A stretch of DNA of 64,000 nt. It comes from Limnoperna fortunei. Taxonomy: Eukaryota > Mollusca > Bivalvia > Mytilida > Modiolidae. Made by a program: the position numbers and the translations under genes. The stretch covers positions 40,654,636 through 40,718,635 of the forward strand of contig OX104124.1 of NCBI GenBank assembly GCA_944474755.1, written 5' to 3'. Below, one piece after another: positions 13,396 through 26,921 of this stretch; the stretch's first letter is position 1; every line of letters begins with the position of its first letter. Below the pieces are notes generated by a model that did no database searches, had not been told where the DNA came from, and was given only the letters and a program-made list of their open reading frames with translations.

Positions 13396-13737
13396 TATAT
13401 TAATAAGTAAAATGACACAAGACGAAACAAATTAAAAGCGACAACTCAAGGATACGATCATCGAGACAAAACAAATTGAAGAATACAAAACAAATGACGT
13501 AGATAAAACAAATTACATGAAACACAATAAATGACATATGAAGAACAATGAGACATGCAATCAGTACATGGATTAAATGAACGTTTGATTAGCGTTCAGC
13601 GAGCACTTATTCAGTTATTTTCAGTAACATTTTCAGTTACAGTGCCTGATACAAATAAAGGTTATCAGACGTCATTGTTTCATACTTGTTGCAGACAACA
13701 TAATCTGATAGTAGTTTCGTAATTAGGTATATATATA

Positions 13738-14134
13738 TATATTTATCCTGCAATCAGTACATTTACTGTCTAATAAAGGTAGCCGAATAAATTTTTGCTT
13801 TATTCGGCAGTGCCGAATAAAATCTCCTGGTACCCGTGACATCACTTCTTACGATATGTAGTATTCTGTTCTGGTTAACGGCGTTTGTGACGTCAGTATC
13901 AATAGAATACGCGCCGAAAATTTTAACTCAGAAATCGGCTAAAAGTTTTCAGTATTATAAAATGTATTTTAGGGTTGCAGGATAAAAACAATATTCGTAC
14001 AGTGTCAGAAAATATAAAGTTTATTTGTACTCGCCGCTAAACAGGTGAGAAATGCTCGGCAGAGCCTCGCATTTCTACCTGTTTCTAAGGCTCGTACAAA
14101 TAAATTTTATATTTTCTGACACTGTACGAATATT

Positions 14135-14138
<4 letters not shown>
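13738..14138. repeat. Nested inverted repeats (foldback element)
   Basis: Three structures lie together. 'tatttatcctgcaa' (13739-13753) pairs with 'ttgcaggataaa' (13975-13986). 'gccgaataaa' at 13782 pairs with 'tttattcggc' at 13799 and again with 'gccgaataaa' at 13812. Arms 13986-14030 and 14094-14138 ('aaacaatattcgtac' against 'gtacgaatattgttt') close a hairpin with an inner stem 'aaacaggt..gaaatgc'. It stops at a TA/TG microsatellite. It resembles a non-autonomous foldback element. Confidence 0.65.

Positions 14139-14222
<84 letters not shown>
14137..14222 (+). repeat. (TA)n(TG)n compound microsatellite
   Basis: About 60 bases of TA followed by 26 of TG. The plus ORF across it is an artefact of the repeat. 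Confidence 0.95.
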
Positions 14223-14619
14223 AGCTATTACGACAAATCGCTTTAGATGATCGAATACGACGCTGGTTAAAATTATGCAGGCTTATTGACAAGCAATACT
14301 ACTTAGAAACATTAGCCGCATACGACTAACGGTTCTCAAAGTATGATAAACGTTTTCTCAAGCATTTCATTAACATTAAAAACAGTTGTCGAAAAATTTA
14401 GTGTGTACCAAGCGCGTAAAACTGTGAATGTTTTTATAAGACACTTCAAGAAAAAATAATACAATTATTTAAGGATCATTTTAAAATTTAAAGTTCATTG
14501 TAAAAAGTGTATAATCAATTAGGAAATATTGTGGCTGACCTGCAATAATTTAGAGTTATGCCCACCGTAATAAATTGAAATCTAGTATAAATTGATTTTC
14601 AAACATGATGCTTTGCTGT

Positions 14620-14730
14620 TCATTTGTTCAATGGTGTTTAACATCAGTTTCAGCTTTTTTTATCTGCATCATGTCTTACAGTTTTTATTTGCTTAGGAAG
14701 CCTAACTACCAGGAGAAAACATATTTTAGG
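14620..14730 (-). mobile_element. SINE tail fragment, directly next to a Penelope-like fragment
   Basis: Reads 'caatggtgtttaacatcag', 'cttaggaagcctaactacc' and 'aggagaaaac', a decayed version of the SINE 3' body. It runs straight into the reverse-transcriptase fragment beginning at about 14731. Confidence 0.5.
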
Positions 14731-15535
14731 CTGAATTCCTGGAAGGCTTACTGAAGAAAAAAGAAAAGACTCTGGCCCGGGCCTTCAATTTCACATTCCG
14801 ATATATTGACGATGTTTTGTCCCTCAACAATGCTAAATTGGTGACTCTTTACATTCAATTTACCATAGCGGGCTTGAAATTAAAGACACAATCAAAACAC
14901 TAAGGTCAGTCTCTTACTTATACCTACTTCAGAAATAGACTCAGGAAAAATACAAACTAGACTCTACAACAAGCGTGATTACCTCAACTTTCCAATTGTC
15001 AACTTCCGGTTCATCGACAGCAACATTCCAGCAGCTCTAGTTATGGTGTACATTTCACAATTAAACGTTATTCTAGAACCTGCGATCGTTATTCCGATTT
15101 TCTACGACGATCACTGCTGTTGACTGCTAAACTACTAAAAACAAGTGTTTGTTGTGCATAGATTGATGTTATCTCTCCAGAAGTTCTATAGTCGGCACCA
15201 CGACTTAATTGATCGTTATTGGACATCAGTGTCTTAAATACGATCTGACATTTTTGCTGAGTCATAGTTAGTGTTTCCTATTCCTGGATTAGTCTTTTCC
15301 CTGGACACTGAGTAATTCGACGGGTGTCTAATTAGAAGTAGGCACTGCTTACTCGTCCGGAGCACATGAGTGCACACATAGTTTTTATTGGGTTCGGGTT
15401 ACTCCCTTTCTGTGTTTTTTGTTTTTGTGTTGTGTTTGTCTATATCAGGATTTGCAACTGTCCCTTGGCTTTTGGTTCTTGTTGTTCGGTCTGGTTTCTT
15501 TGCTTATTTCTTAGGTGCAATCGTTTTAGTTAAGA
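14731..15535 (+). mobile_element. 5'-truncated Penelope-like retroelement: reverse transcriptase end and 3' tail
   Basis: The plus strand starts AEFLEGLLKKKEKTLARAF and then FRYIDDVLSLNN, the catalytic motif with the paired Asp of reverse transcriptases. After frameshifts it continues with weaker matches and LQKFYSRHHDLIDRYW near 15178. This order matches a group of reverse transcriptases common in bivalves and other marine animals that I believe belongs to the Penelope-like class. The remaining 300 bases are a non-coding tail ('tcgacgggtgtc', 'cttactcgtccggagcac') that recurs at 22.0-22.5 and 23.2-23.6 kb. Stops and frameshifts show that it is dead. Confidence 0.65.
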
Positions 15536-15775
15536 TGTAATAAAGATAAACCGCCTTTATTATCCCAATCATGTTCCAGACAATACGATTACATAGTCGT
15601 TCGAAAGATTACAACAAATAAATTAAAATCAGTCTTGATTTTTTAAAACAGACAGAACAAAAGTATAAAAACAAATTTGAGATATACCATATTTTGCCAG
15701 TGTCGTAAAATAAACCTTTGGTGACCATGTGAGTTAATAGTAAATCTAAGATGAAAACAATATAAGAAATATATT

Positions 15776-15893
15776 GTTTTTTGTTTGTTTGAATGGTTTT
15801 TTAACGCCACTTTCAGCAATTTTTTAGCTATTTCATGGCGTCCAGTTTTTATTGGGGGGGGGGGGGGAGGAAACCGGAGTACCCGTAAGAAAT
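15776..15893 (-). mobile_element. SINE tail fragment with a poly-G run
   Basis: Contains 'aacgccactttcagcaattt', 'tatttcatggcgtccag' and 'ggaaaccggagtacccg', the SINE tail in reverse orientation. A run of G at about 15854-15867 has expanded where other copies have a short G-rich stretch. Confidence 0.6.
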
Positions 15894-17422
15894 ATATTGA
15901 TATTTTCAAGTTACAAATGACAAAAACATAAAAAAAAACATAACAGACGTTTTACGCGCGTAATGGAAGTGTGAACATGATAAAAAATTAAACCACTGAA
16001 GTCTGTATGGTTTGTGAGTTACATAAAATGATAAATGTGAGTTCACAGTTTTGCAACAATAGAAGTGAAAATATTGAAAACTTTTTCATGAAATGTCCCA
16101 AATATATTTTGCAAAAAGTATGGGTAATAAGTAACGAAGCTACAAATTCATCTAAACAACCTGTGAAAAAACAAAATCACGACTATGCTCCATGTCAAAG
16201 AGTGAAAAATCAACTTCCATTTTACTACCACACACATTTAAAACTTCAAACATCTTCAGTATAATCTAACTTGACCTTTCAACCTATTTGTTTTACATGT
16301 GTTTTATTTAAAAGCCTAAACCAGATAAAGAATCCACTGTACAATTTCTGCGTTCTAACCATACATACACATTTAAAGATTTGTTAATGAATTGTAGTGT
16401 CCTATATGTTCAAGTAAATGTAGGTTCATAACTTATTCTTTACCAACATACTTTACCAACCATATTTTATTTTATATTTTATATCAATCAGTTATTTTAT
16501 TTTCAGGCAGTTTATTTCTTTTTCTTACTATCTTTCAGTAAACCTTTTTTATGCTGACAAATGCTAACTTTAAAGAAAACATATTTACAAAACTCACTGG
16601 GGACAAACGTTATTATCTACGAGTAATAGTTTTTCACATCGATCATAAAAAAGTGTTAACATACATCTTTTTAATGACATATTCGGAATATGATACGGTG
16701 CTACAAATGTCGTTGAACTTAGTCAATTCTTTAGAGGCAATAAATTGAACCTGTAGACGTCGTGCCATTTCTTTTATGTTTTGTTTTTGTTTCGCAAAAG
16801 TGTTGAGCTTTAGTAAATGTACTGTTTTTGAAAAGTTTCAAAGAAGGTTGATGCCCGTATCAGGTGCTCAGAGTCCTTACCAAAAGAAACAATAAATAGA
16901 CTGCACTCAAAAAACGAAATATGAAACACGCTTGCCCAAAGCAGGATTAACATTGTATTAATGTGATGTAATATTAAAGAATATGCATAGACGAAAACAT
17001 GTGTTAGCTTACTTTGTCGTTTGTGTCGAAGTTTATTATTAGTTCAAAAAAAACTTGTCTAATGTAGGAAACAATGTAATAGTAATTTTAGACTTTATCA
17101 TGTGACTTCTTTTAATGAATTTTATTGATTTACACGAAGAGCCTATTTGAAGTAACTTAAGCAATGAGTTTGGTTTCGACCAACAGCACAAACTTACCTT
17201 TATTTCTATTCTGCTAGTCAGATATATCCATTTCATTTTTGTATTATATTATAACTGAAAAGTTAATTTACTGTTCATTATGTAAAATTAAATTCATCCC
17301 GACTTCCGTTATTTGTTGCAAAATAATGGATCAGAGTATAATTATTAGCTATATAAACGTATAACATCAATAAACTTTTTAAAAGGTATAAATACTTATA
17401 TATGTTAAAGCACCATAAATGG

Positions 17423-17563
17423 GTCTTGATAAGACGAAACACGCTTATGGGGTAGAACATTTCATCATTGAAAACACTTTTTAGTTTATGATACCCAAGG
17501 TATTTCATTAACACATGGACTCTTGAGTCTTGATAAGACGAAACACGCTTATGGGGTAGAACA
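17423..17563 (+). repeat. Perfect 37-bp direct repeat, 104 bp apart
   Basis: 17423-17459 and 17527-17563 are identical ('gtcttgataagacgaaacac' onward to 'gtagaaca'). Perfect identity suggests a recent local duplication. Confidence 0.85.
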
Positions 17564-18971
17564 GCAATTGATGGGAAAAGTTTGGCATTTCATAAAACCT
17601 GGTGTTTCCCACCTGTACAATGTAAGTTCAATTGACTAGTTATATACTCATGTTTGGCTGTTGGTTCCTTAGTTTGTTAGTGTCCTAGATTTGTATTTTT
17701 TGGATGTTTTCTAGACAGTTAGCTTTGTGTTTCTCTTTTCGGAATTACTTTCATCTATAACCTTAGTGTATTGACTATTGTACCGCAGGTCTAGGCGTTT
17801 CCTGTGTCATCAGTCTTTATAGGGTAAACAGGTTTTAGAAAAAGTAAGAACACAACGACAAGATCATCAACTGTACTGTCGCTGACAGTTATATATAATT
17901 TGCTACAGTAGTTTGTGTGATAAAAAGATCATTGAAGATTTAAATTTACGCTGTTAAAGTTTCATTGGCGTATGAGAGCGTTGAGTGCAGCGCATTTTCA
18001 TTTTCACATGAAGATATTCATACAACCTAAGAAGGGATAACAATATATTTCGCTACAATAACCGCTTTTTGGCTAGTTTAATAAAAGTGTTTAATAGAAG
18101 TCTATGATCTTTAACTTTCAAAAATCGATTGCGAGACCTTGCATAACTATAACTTGTTAAATGTAAACACCATACACAATTGAAAATTAGAAGCCATTAA
18201 GTTTGTCTTTGAGGTAAGTAGGTTTTTGAGTGGTTTGATAAGATCGAATTTAGTATATCGATGCTATCTTTAGTTTTGTTTTAAGCTTGTGTGTTGAATG
18301 CAAATAAAATCAAAGGTAGCATTGTTCAATTATAAGATATTCTTTATATATAGCAGAATATAAAAATTTGCACGTGTGAGGTTTCTTTGTAGGCTTTGAC
18401 GAAACAGCAGCGACTTTTGAAACCTTCTAATCCACCGAAAATCAAGGGTTCTCATTAGCTATTGCGGCTTGATCACTTATTTTAATTGAACGACATTGTA
18501 TAGCTTATACAGCTGACGGATACGCGTTAGATTACACAAAAGGGGTAAAATTAAAACAGTTTTTAAAATATTTTTTAACATCCTATCTATATTTATCTTT
18601 ATTATACCTCAATTTCATTTACAATGTTAAACTTCCATAGGCCACCGTGATATATAAGTACTGTAAAAAAAATATACTTTCGGAAAAATACTGTCACCCC
18701 CTACCATAGGTACGGAATGTTAAAAAATTATACTTAACCATTCTCGCATGCGCAATATCTATTTTTACATTTCCGTTGTAAACAAACGACAATGATGTCA
18801 AGCAATAAACGATTTTCTACCACAAACGAGGCAGATTTAAAGATTCTGGATACTCTTAGTTTACTTTTATTGTTAAATTGCTGTTTCATTACAATTATTA
18901 CATCAATTTAATACCATTATTGAATAAAATTGTTCATGGTTTGAATAGTTTTTCGGTATAATAAAATAAAT

Positions 18972-19014
18972 GTGACATGTCTGACAGGGTGACAGTAAAA
19001 TTGTCAGACATGTA
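18972..19014. repeat. Short palindrome
   Basis: 'acatgtctgaca' at 18975 pairs with 'tgtcagacatgt' at 19002 around 'gggtgacagtaaaat'. Confidence 0.7.
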
Positions 19015-20552
19015 ATATTTATATAATATAATATCTAATAATATTATTTAGATAAAGTTAATATGCACTAGACTTCAACTCTAATTGACTAGGATTGACA
19101 TGTTTTATGCTGACGTTCCGGGGATTTCTCCATGTAATTCGGTTTTCTTCCACAATAAAAACTAGACGGCATGATACAGTAAAAAAACGCTGAAATAAGT
19201 GTCTAATTCTAAGACAAACAATTACAGTTTAAAATTGTATTACTCATGTAACAACTACACGTTTTATGAGCAGATGTGCAGTGTGGAATTTCAAACGAGA
19301 AAACATTTAATATTTCAACACCCCAGCAGTGTCCGCGTGCTGATACTATAGTTCCTTTTAATTTGCAACGACATTGTCATGATAGTTTTTAAATACATGT
19401 ATATGCATATTGGCAACGTCGTGTTGCGAGTGTAACTTTGTTTCTGCATTATATTTGATAATATATTTGTCAGTATAATGTCTCTTTGTTAAAGATATGA
19501 ATTTCGAATACATTTATTTCAATACAACGATATTTACCTCCACGATAAAATTTCCTCCGGCCACCGAGAGAAGAGAAAGACCAAACATTGTTTTATTAAA
19601 TTACCACAATTAAATATATGTCAGCTAGATACTGCTTTTGTGAATGGCTATACGAATTGATACTATTTAAGCTGACATTATGTATCACATGTATGTAGAT
19701 GCTCTGAAAATTAATAAAATAAATTTTTATTTCGTGCGAAATTGCTTACGACAAATAGTTATTTTACTGCAAGATTTTAAATTAAGCGTACAAATAGATT
19801 TGAAGCAGATGTTCCAAAGTGTTTGATATTTGCATTCGTGACTTTAGTTATTACAAAAGACCATAAGAGTCAATTCAAAGGGTGCTTTTTGTTATTTCTT
19901 TCACTAGCGATTTTCATATTATTGTCTTATTTCTACTGCTGCATTATGATATATTTGCAGTTTTTCCATTATCTTTTTTCACAAAAAATAAAACAAATTT
20001 CCGACATATCAAGAACATATGCCGACCCAACTTTTTAATAGTACTAAAATAACATTCTTGACTTGCAGTTGAAATAAGTTTAACAAAGAATCTTTGTGGT
20101 AATACTGACACCATACTGTATCTGTTTCCAGTGATTACACCACAGAGGTGCGCTATTGCGTCCCCGGTTGGCGGATAGGTAAGACTCTGTTGTTAAGGAG
20201 TAGGATCTGGTTATAATGTGAAAAGCCAGACCACAAATGCCGGGTTATTTACTAGACTAGTGTGAAGCTCCTTGTACGAAATCCACCCCATTTTTGCAAA
20301 TTTTTAAATTGAAGAGTAATAATAAGTCGCTACAAAAGCCTAAACTGTACGCTTATACCCATTACTCCTTATATTTTCTAGATCCTGTCAAAGGTTTGCT
20401 TCGTTGGTTAATTGTGATGCTAGTTTATTCTTGTCCTGCAATAATAAATACTGAGGTATTACTATATAAAGTTTGCCTTTGAAGTAACTTATAAAAGATT
20501 AAATACAAGTATAAATAAAACCTTTATTGGCATTAAATATATATTCAACAGG

Positions 20553-20728
20553 GAGTCCGTGGCCTAATGGTTCGTATAAAAGCCTACTACTATTATTCAC
20601 GTACTTAATCACGATGACAGCACTGAAGATGAGAATGATTGCAATTTTTTCTACCAAAGATCGGGCATTATACGGCTTTTCTCCTTCAATAAAATCTGGA
20701 CACCACGATATAACAAAAATTCCAAAGT
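20553..20728 (+). mobile_element. SINE copy with tRNA-like start
   Basis: Begins 'gagtccgtggcctaatggtt', close to the A-box region of Ser/Leu tRNAs, and ends 'tctggacaccacgatataac', the same end as the 12.7-kb copy. A plus ORF over it is a shadow. Confidence 0.55.
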
Positions 20729-21139
20729 AGCATACTTTAAATTACTTTATGTTTTCATATATGTGAGTTTTTTTAAATGTATACATGCAGGCATTTAAAT
20801 AAACTCTATTCTTGCAGGTGAAGAATGCATGCTGAATGACAACTTTATGACAAATTTGCGTTTCAGTAAATTTAAGTAGTAGAAAAGTAGTAAAAACGTA
20901 AAACATGTTTTTTTTTTTAAAATTATATATGTTAGTGGCCTAACTTAATTTGTATTATTCAGTTGTTACAAAAAGTTTTTTTTTGTTGTAAAATGAGGTT
21001 TGGTTCAATTTTTCAAAACAGCGTTTTCAGTTTTATTATTTTGTATTCACGATATGTAATCTAACGGCACGTGGCCTATAGTACGGTAGTAAAGTGACAT
21101 CTCTTTTAAACATATTGCAATGCGTATAAGAACGTAACA

Positions 21140-21265
21140 TGAGTGACACGACAGGTGCGAAGCATTGAGCAGGGTTTGCTTACCCTTTAAGGGCACTTGG
21201 ACTTATTCCCGGTGTTTAGTGGGGCTCATGTCACCTGAATTTGCTTTTTTGTTTGTGCCCCTTTA
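21140..21265 (+). repeat. Dispersed repeat related to retroelement tails
   Basis: Reads 'gtgcgaagcattgagcaggg', 'tttgcttaccctttaa' and 'cccggtgtttagtggggct', a block resembling the tail of the Penelope-like copies. The ORF across it is a shadow. Assignment is tentative. Confidence 0.35.
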
Positions 21266-22044
21266 TTGTTTAACCATTATTTGTCGGTCCTTGACTTCTT
21301 TTATGACAACTTCTAGGTTCATCCATGTTTTTTTCTACATACCTTTAAGGCTAAATTGTGATTGTGTGATAATAATTAGTTTAATAAAATAATTAAATAT
21401 TTAAAAATTTAATTGCTTTAATGTGCTTGGATAGCAAACAAAGAAGAGATTTAAATCCATAGATTACCTGGAAAGTTTTTACTATGAAAAAACACATTCA
21501 TCCTGTTCTAAAATGGACTAAAACACTTTCTACTCTATGTATAAAAATATTTCTTTCGATAACGATAGTAAAACGCCATCAAACAGCAACAGCTAACGAT
21601 TGGTTTTAAACATTTCAGAATATTAGAAAAAAATGTTAAAATGATACTTTATATTTTACAAGTACATCTCATATTATTGTTATTCTAAGAAAATCGCAAA
21701 GCTTGTCAAATCATATGCTTACTTATCACAGAAATATTTTTGCCCTTTCAAATAATGTGTAAATAATGAAAAATGTAGAATGATAAAAACAAACATATAC
21801 ACATAACTTGTAGAATGCTAAAACATACATAAACTTATAACTAACATATTGCAGTTACTTATATTTGCTTGCCCATAAGAGCAGATTGTTGTCTGAGCGG
21901 CTGAAGACGTCAGCAGAAAGGACTCAAAGCAGTATTCATCGTTAACAGATACCCATTAAGTCGTCGTTAATAGGCGATAACTATTGATGTCAAGATTTTG
22001 GAGGTATGCATAGTGTGTACATGTCACAACTTATGCATTATCTT

Positions 22045-22470
22045 AAATCCGATTTTCCAAACCGCCCGCAGCTGTTGACTACTAAAATACTCAAACAAGG
22101 GTTTGCTGATGTTATCTCTCCAAAGTTCTATGTCGTCACTATAACTTAATTGATTGCTATGGGAAATAAATCTCTCAAATACGATTGGACCTTTTTCTGT
22201 GTCATAGGTAGTCTTTCCTATTCCTGGAATTGACTTTTTCCTAGACTTGCAAACGAGTAACTCGACGGGTATCTATTTGAGCAGTCACTTCTTACTCGTC
22301 CGGAGCACCTGAGTACACCAATGTTTTTTAGTTTGGATTGCTCACTTTTTGTATTTTTGGTTTTTGTTTTCCGTTGTATATGTTTGTCTATGCTCGGATT
22401 TGTAATTGTCTCTTGACTTTCTGCTCATTTTTCTCGGTTGGTTTCCAGTTTTTTTTTCTTTTTTATCAGA
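22045..22470 (+). mobile_element. Penelope-like 3' tail, copy 2
   Basis: Contains 'tgatgttatctctcca', 'cctattcctggaattgactt', 'aactcgacgggtatc' and 'ttactcgtccggagcacctg', collinear with the tail of the 14.7-kb copy. Confidence 0.6.
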
Positions 22471-22849
22471 ATCAGTTAAATGATGATCGTCTTAAATAAC
22501 TCGTTCAAATTTGCCAATACAAATATAACAAACATTATACAGAGGCGAAAGGATATTCATGTAAACCGTGTAAATGTTTACAATTGTGTTACAAGCAATT
22601 GTACTTTTAAGCTTTTAAAGGCAGTTGTGACAGCAGCAGTTTGAACGAAATGGTAAAATACCCTTAATGAAAGGCTAATATGAATTTAATTAAAAATTTC
22701 CAAGTCAGTCAGTCAAAGCAACGTACTAAAGTGTGTAAATGAAATTGTGATGGTATATAATATTATATAAAGTTCTTAATTATACGTATTACTGCAGAGA
22801 AGAAATTAGTGGTCTCCGTTATTGTCTCAAATTTAAACAAAACAAGTGT

Positions 22850-24270
22850 GATGCTTTTGCCATAGGAAATACTGACTCACATACAAAATAGCACCTCACT
22901 ATCTTAAAGCGTTTCTTACATGTAAGAACGTCCGGAAAACTTATTTAGAAATTTTTAAATCATGTGCCATAGTTTTGTTAACAATAATTAGACCCGAACG
23001 ATATTCGAACTTTATCAGCTTAATATCTCTAAGCATTAAGATACGAATCAGGGAAACTGTTATTAAAAACAATCTTAAGTCATGGGAGGCATAATTTTGT
23101 CAAGTTACTTGGACGGAAACCACATTCAAACTTGTTTTGTAACTCATGATGGCTGACTAAGAATATAGCAAAGAAAACCGACCGAACAGCAAGAGCCAGA
23201 AGTCAAGTTAGAGTTTCAAATCCGGATATAAACAAAAGCAAGACAAAAACCAAAAACATAAAACACATAAAGACAGTAACACAAACGCAATAAAAAATCT
23301 GTGCACTCAGGTGCGCCAGACGAGTAAGCAGTGTCTGCCTCTAATTATACACCCGTCGGGTTACTCATTGTCATGTCTAGGGAAAAGTCATATCCAGGAA
23401 TAGGAAACATGTCCATGACTCAGCGAAATGTCAGATCGTACATGTATTTGAGACACTGATTTCCCATAACGATCAATAAGTCATGGTGACGACCATGGAA
23501 CATCTGGAGAGATAACATCAACATAGGTACAACAAACCCTTGTTTGAGTAGTTTGATCGGCTAGACAATTAGAATACCGATCCCAGGATCTAGAATATAC
23601 CAAAGAGAAGCTCTGCAAGCGTTACAAAGATCGAAAGCTGGTATTTAAGAAATTTGTCAATTCCAAGGGAAATAATTTCGTCAAAACTGATTGCCTGAAA
23701 CGGCATTTAAATTTAATCTAGCACATAAGATTTTTATCTGATCTACTAAACATCAGCTCAATATATGCTAGCATTTAGAAAAAAGTCCGGATAATTGTTT
23801 ATCTAAGAGACTTTCTTAAGACAAGGGGCTATAGTTCCATCAAAAATCATTGGGAAGGAGCAACATTCAAACTTGATCTGTAACTCATGATATCTGACTT
23901 ACATAGAAGCTCAATATATTTAAGCGTTTAGAAAGATAAACTGGGAAACTAATCGTTAATAAATCTTCTAAGTCCGAGGGCCATAATTTCTTGAAAAATC
24001 GTTGGATCGGAAGGATATTCGAACTTAATCAATAATTGTTTTTGGTTGACTTACATACCAAATATCAGCTCAATATCTGCAAATATTTAGACAAATATCC
24101 GAGAAAATGTTTATTTGTAGAAATCTTCAGTCTGGTGCCATAATCTCGTTAAAAATCATTTGACCGGAACACTTTTCAAACTTGATCTGTAACAAATCTT
24201 TGTCAAAACCAATATATTCAAGCGTGTAGAAAAAAGTGCAGAAAACATGTGTGTGACTAACTATCGGAGT
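22850..24270 (+). repeat. Diverged tandem array, unit about 150-165 bp
   Basis: Recurring words are 'attcaaacttgatctgtaac', 'tcagctcaatat', 'agaaaaaagtccgg' and 'gccataat..cgttaaaaatc', seen near 23123, 23864, 24013 and 24175 with earlier, more worn units from about 22850. It is interrupted by the Penelope-like tail at 23.2-23.64 kb. This resembles tandem repeats found widely in bivalve genomes. It encodes nothing. Confidence 0.6.
23195..23640 (-). mobile_element. Penelope-like 3' tail, copy 3, inserted in a tandem array
   Basis: Reverse complement of the same tail: 'caggtgcgccagacgagtaa', 'cacccgtcgggttactc', 'atatccaggaataggaaac', 'tggagagataacatcaac'. The approximately 160-bp tandem repeat continues on both sides, so the element probably jumped into the array. 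Confidence 0.6.
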
Positions 24271-25489
24271 GCATTCCAATATTTTCTTGAAAAAGGCGGT
24301 AGGGGACTAATAAAGAAGAAACTTGTATAGGACTGTTTGCTATCAAAGATACAGTGCAGTTAATGTGGCAACTTCGTCTAAACCTACTGAGTTTTAATGC
24401 AAAATTTCTAATCCTGTTTAGACATTTTTTGTTCAGGCCTGCTCCTGAAGCCGAATTAGTAGTACGGATTTATTAAAATATACTGAAGTTCTAACTTAAC
24501 TATTTCTATGATTAATTGATTGAATGCTTAGGAGAGGATGTCTAGTTGTTGGTTTGCAGGCTGTTTAACTTTTCTCAGAACGTACTAACATGACCTCTTT
24601 AACATGAAACACAAACCAGTTATTGCTCGATTTAGTCGATTATGCCTGTCGAGTGTTTGTGCGTACTCAATTTTGTTTTTATATGTTTGTCTTTGAATGC
24701 CTGTAATGTTCAATGATTGATATGTTATGGTAGTTAGTCAGGCCACATGGTCGCGTGTAATTTCAAACAAAAACAAATTGAACAAATTTGCTGCTGAGAC
24801 AGAATCCTAATAACCGAAATTAATGACATTTTAAAGACATATTATTACTTTTAATCATTTGTTTTCGATTTATATTATTATCAAGGGTTACACTTTTCTT
24901 TTCCTTAAGTGTTAGAGTCAACATATCGGATTCACTGCTTCTAAAAAGTTTGCTAAACTATTTTGTCAGAACTATAGGCTGAGTTAAAAACGTACAAATA
25001 GATTTCTCCATCATGCACGTAAGGTGTCCTACTTGCCTAGTAATTACTAAATGTGTACTTAATACTAAAATAATGTCTGCGCGTATGCTAATGCAAAATT
25101 AAACAAATAAATGATTGAATAGGTCATCCCCTTGGTTATTCAATTGCAAACTGCTATTAAAATAAGGACAAATCTTAGCTGATAAAAGTAATTACAAAAG
25201 CCATTAAGTCATTTGTTAAATATCCTGTATCTATTTACTTGAGAAAGGGTCAATTTTATTCCCGTCTTGTACTATTTTCTTGTTCTACTTATTTTAGTAA
25301 AACACAAAATACCTAGCACCAAGGAAACTTATAAACAATACTAATTTTCTGTAACCTTAGCTTAAAAATCAGTATACTCACTGCATACCCGACAAATTTA
25401 GATAATTTGACATTGTATGCATCAAAAGCTGGAATGTTGCGGCAATATTTTATTTTATATTTATGGAAACCACAGAACAAATTTACTGT
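24271..25489. other. No feature seen
   Basis: AT-rich sequence between the tandem array and the A copy of the segmental duplication. Confidence 0.5.
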
Positions 25490-26921
25490 TGATATGAATG
25501 AAATTAAATTACCTAGCTTCCTTCTGCCATCTTCTTATGTTTAGTAAGAGGTTGAAGAAGTTTATTTCAGAACACATCGACAAGCAGTTTGTAACTTCTT
25601 TAATACCTGATGAAAAATGCTTTCTTCAAAAATTACCAATGTGTCGTTTTCAACGAAAAGAAAATCTAGTAATCCCCTTCCTCGTTGTAGCAAAATTGTC
25701 TTTTGTTCTTTAGTAGAAAAATATTAGTGCTAGAACCTAAAGCTACATCTTTGTATGTATGTGTGAAAGCGAAGGCTTTATGTCAAATTTCGTCAAGACG
25801 GGGTTTTTGTTTGTGGTAACCCAAGGTTTATAAGAGTTAAATATTAAAAGATCTAATTGACGAAATTGTGGATAAGATTTTGATGTTTAAATTTTTATAA
25901 TCCATATATCATTGATATTACTCGGAAATAAAAATTTCCACGGTATTGTATTGTCTCTCTGTCACTGAAGACAATATACTTGTCAACTCTTAGTGAAGAA
26001 CACCTTTCCTTGTAGCGATGTTTATGTAATTTTGGAATCAAATACTAACACATTTATGGTTAGAAGGAAATTAATTTTTATCAAGGGATGTCCAGACTAA
26101 AACACACAAATAGCCTTGATGTCTAGCTTTAAAGTCTTATTTAACACAATAAATATATTATATTTCATAGCAGACTGCTGGTAAATCCAGTTTTGGACAT
26201 TTCAAGGATCTATGATTTATTTTCAAAGAAAAAGAATACCATAATAATAATAATTGCTTTTGTTTAAGTGAACAGAGTTAGTAAATGGAAGGTGTGTAAT
26301 GGAACATTCAAAGCAGAACAGAAAAAATGTAATCTTAGAACACCGACTTTGACAGTTATACAGAGCCTTTGAAACACTTTATGGATCATGTCTTGTTTAT
26401 AACACAATGAAAGAAACATAACAAGAAAATGAATATGTTATTTTTTTAAAGACCTATATAAACATCAGATATGCAATATGTATGAAAAGAAAGATATATA
26501 AAGGATGAAACAATACATAACGAATAACATTAGTTCAAGCTACAATTTAAAAATTGTTTTGTATTACCTCAAGGTTTTGTAGAACTTTTAGGAGTTTATT
26601 TGAGTGTTTTTAATAAATGTAATAAATAAAAAAAACGTGTTCACAATTAGCTACTACAACCGATAAGCGCATAAAAGGTTGATGCAGCTGTTAGTACTAA
26701 ACCACAAAATGCACTCCTTCGTGATGAAAGAAAAACTAAAGAAGATTCAGTTAAAGCAGTTAACTTCTTAATATGTTCTCTAGATTATTTGGAATACATT
26801 CCTGATCAATAATGAATAAACTAATATTAGGAGAAAATACTTAAGACTTTTGTTAGGAACAGGATCTGGATTCCATAACATAATGCGATAATAAATAACT
26901 GAATATCAAAAAGCCTTACGT

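Larger units (their letters stand above)
15900..20552. other. Largely featureless
   Basis: Only the 37-bp direct repeat and a short palindrome stand out. Small ORFs at 16.0, 16.55, 17.0 and 19.8 kb show no domains. The 19.8-kb one is hydrophobic, as chance frames in T-rich DNA often are. Confidence 0.5.

Noticed and set aside
14052..14246. Plus ORF of 64 residues
   Set aside because: Runs through the TA/TG microsatellite.
22850..24270. CRISPR-like array
   Set aside because: Units are about 160 bp, diverged and without regular short spacers, in a eukaryotic context.
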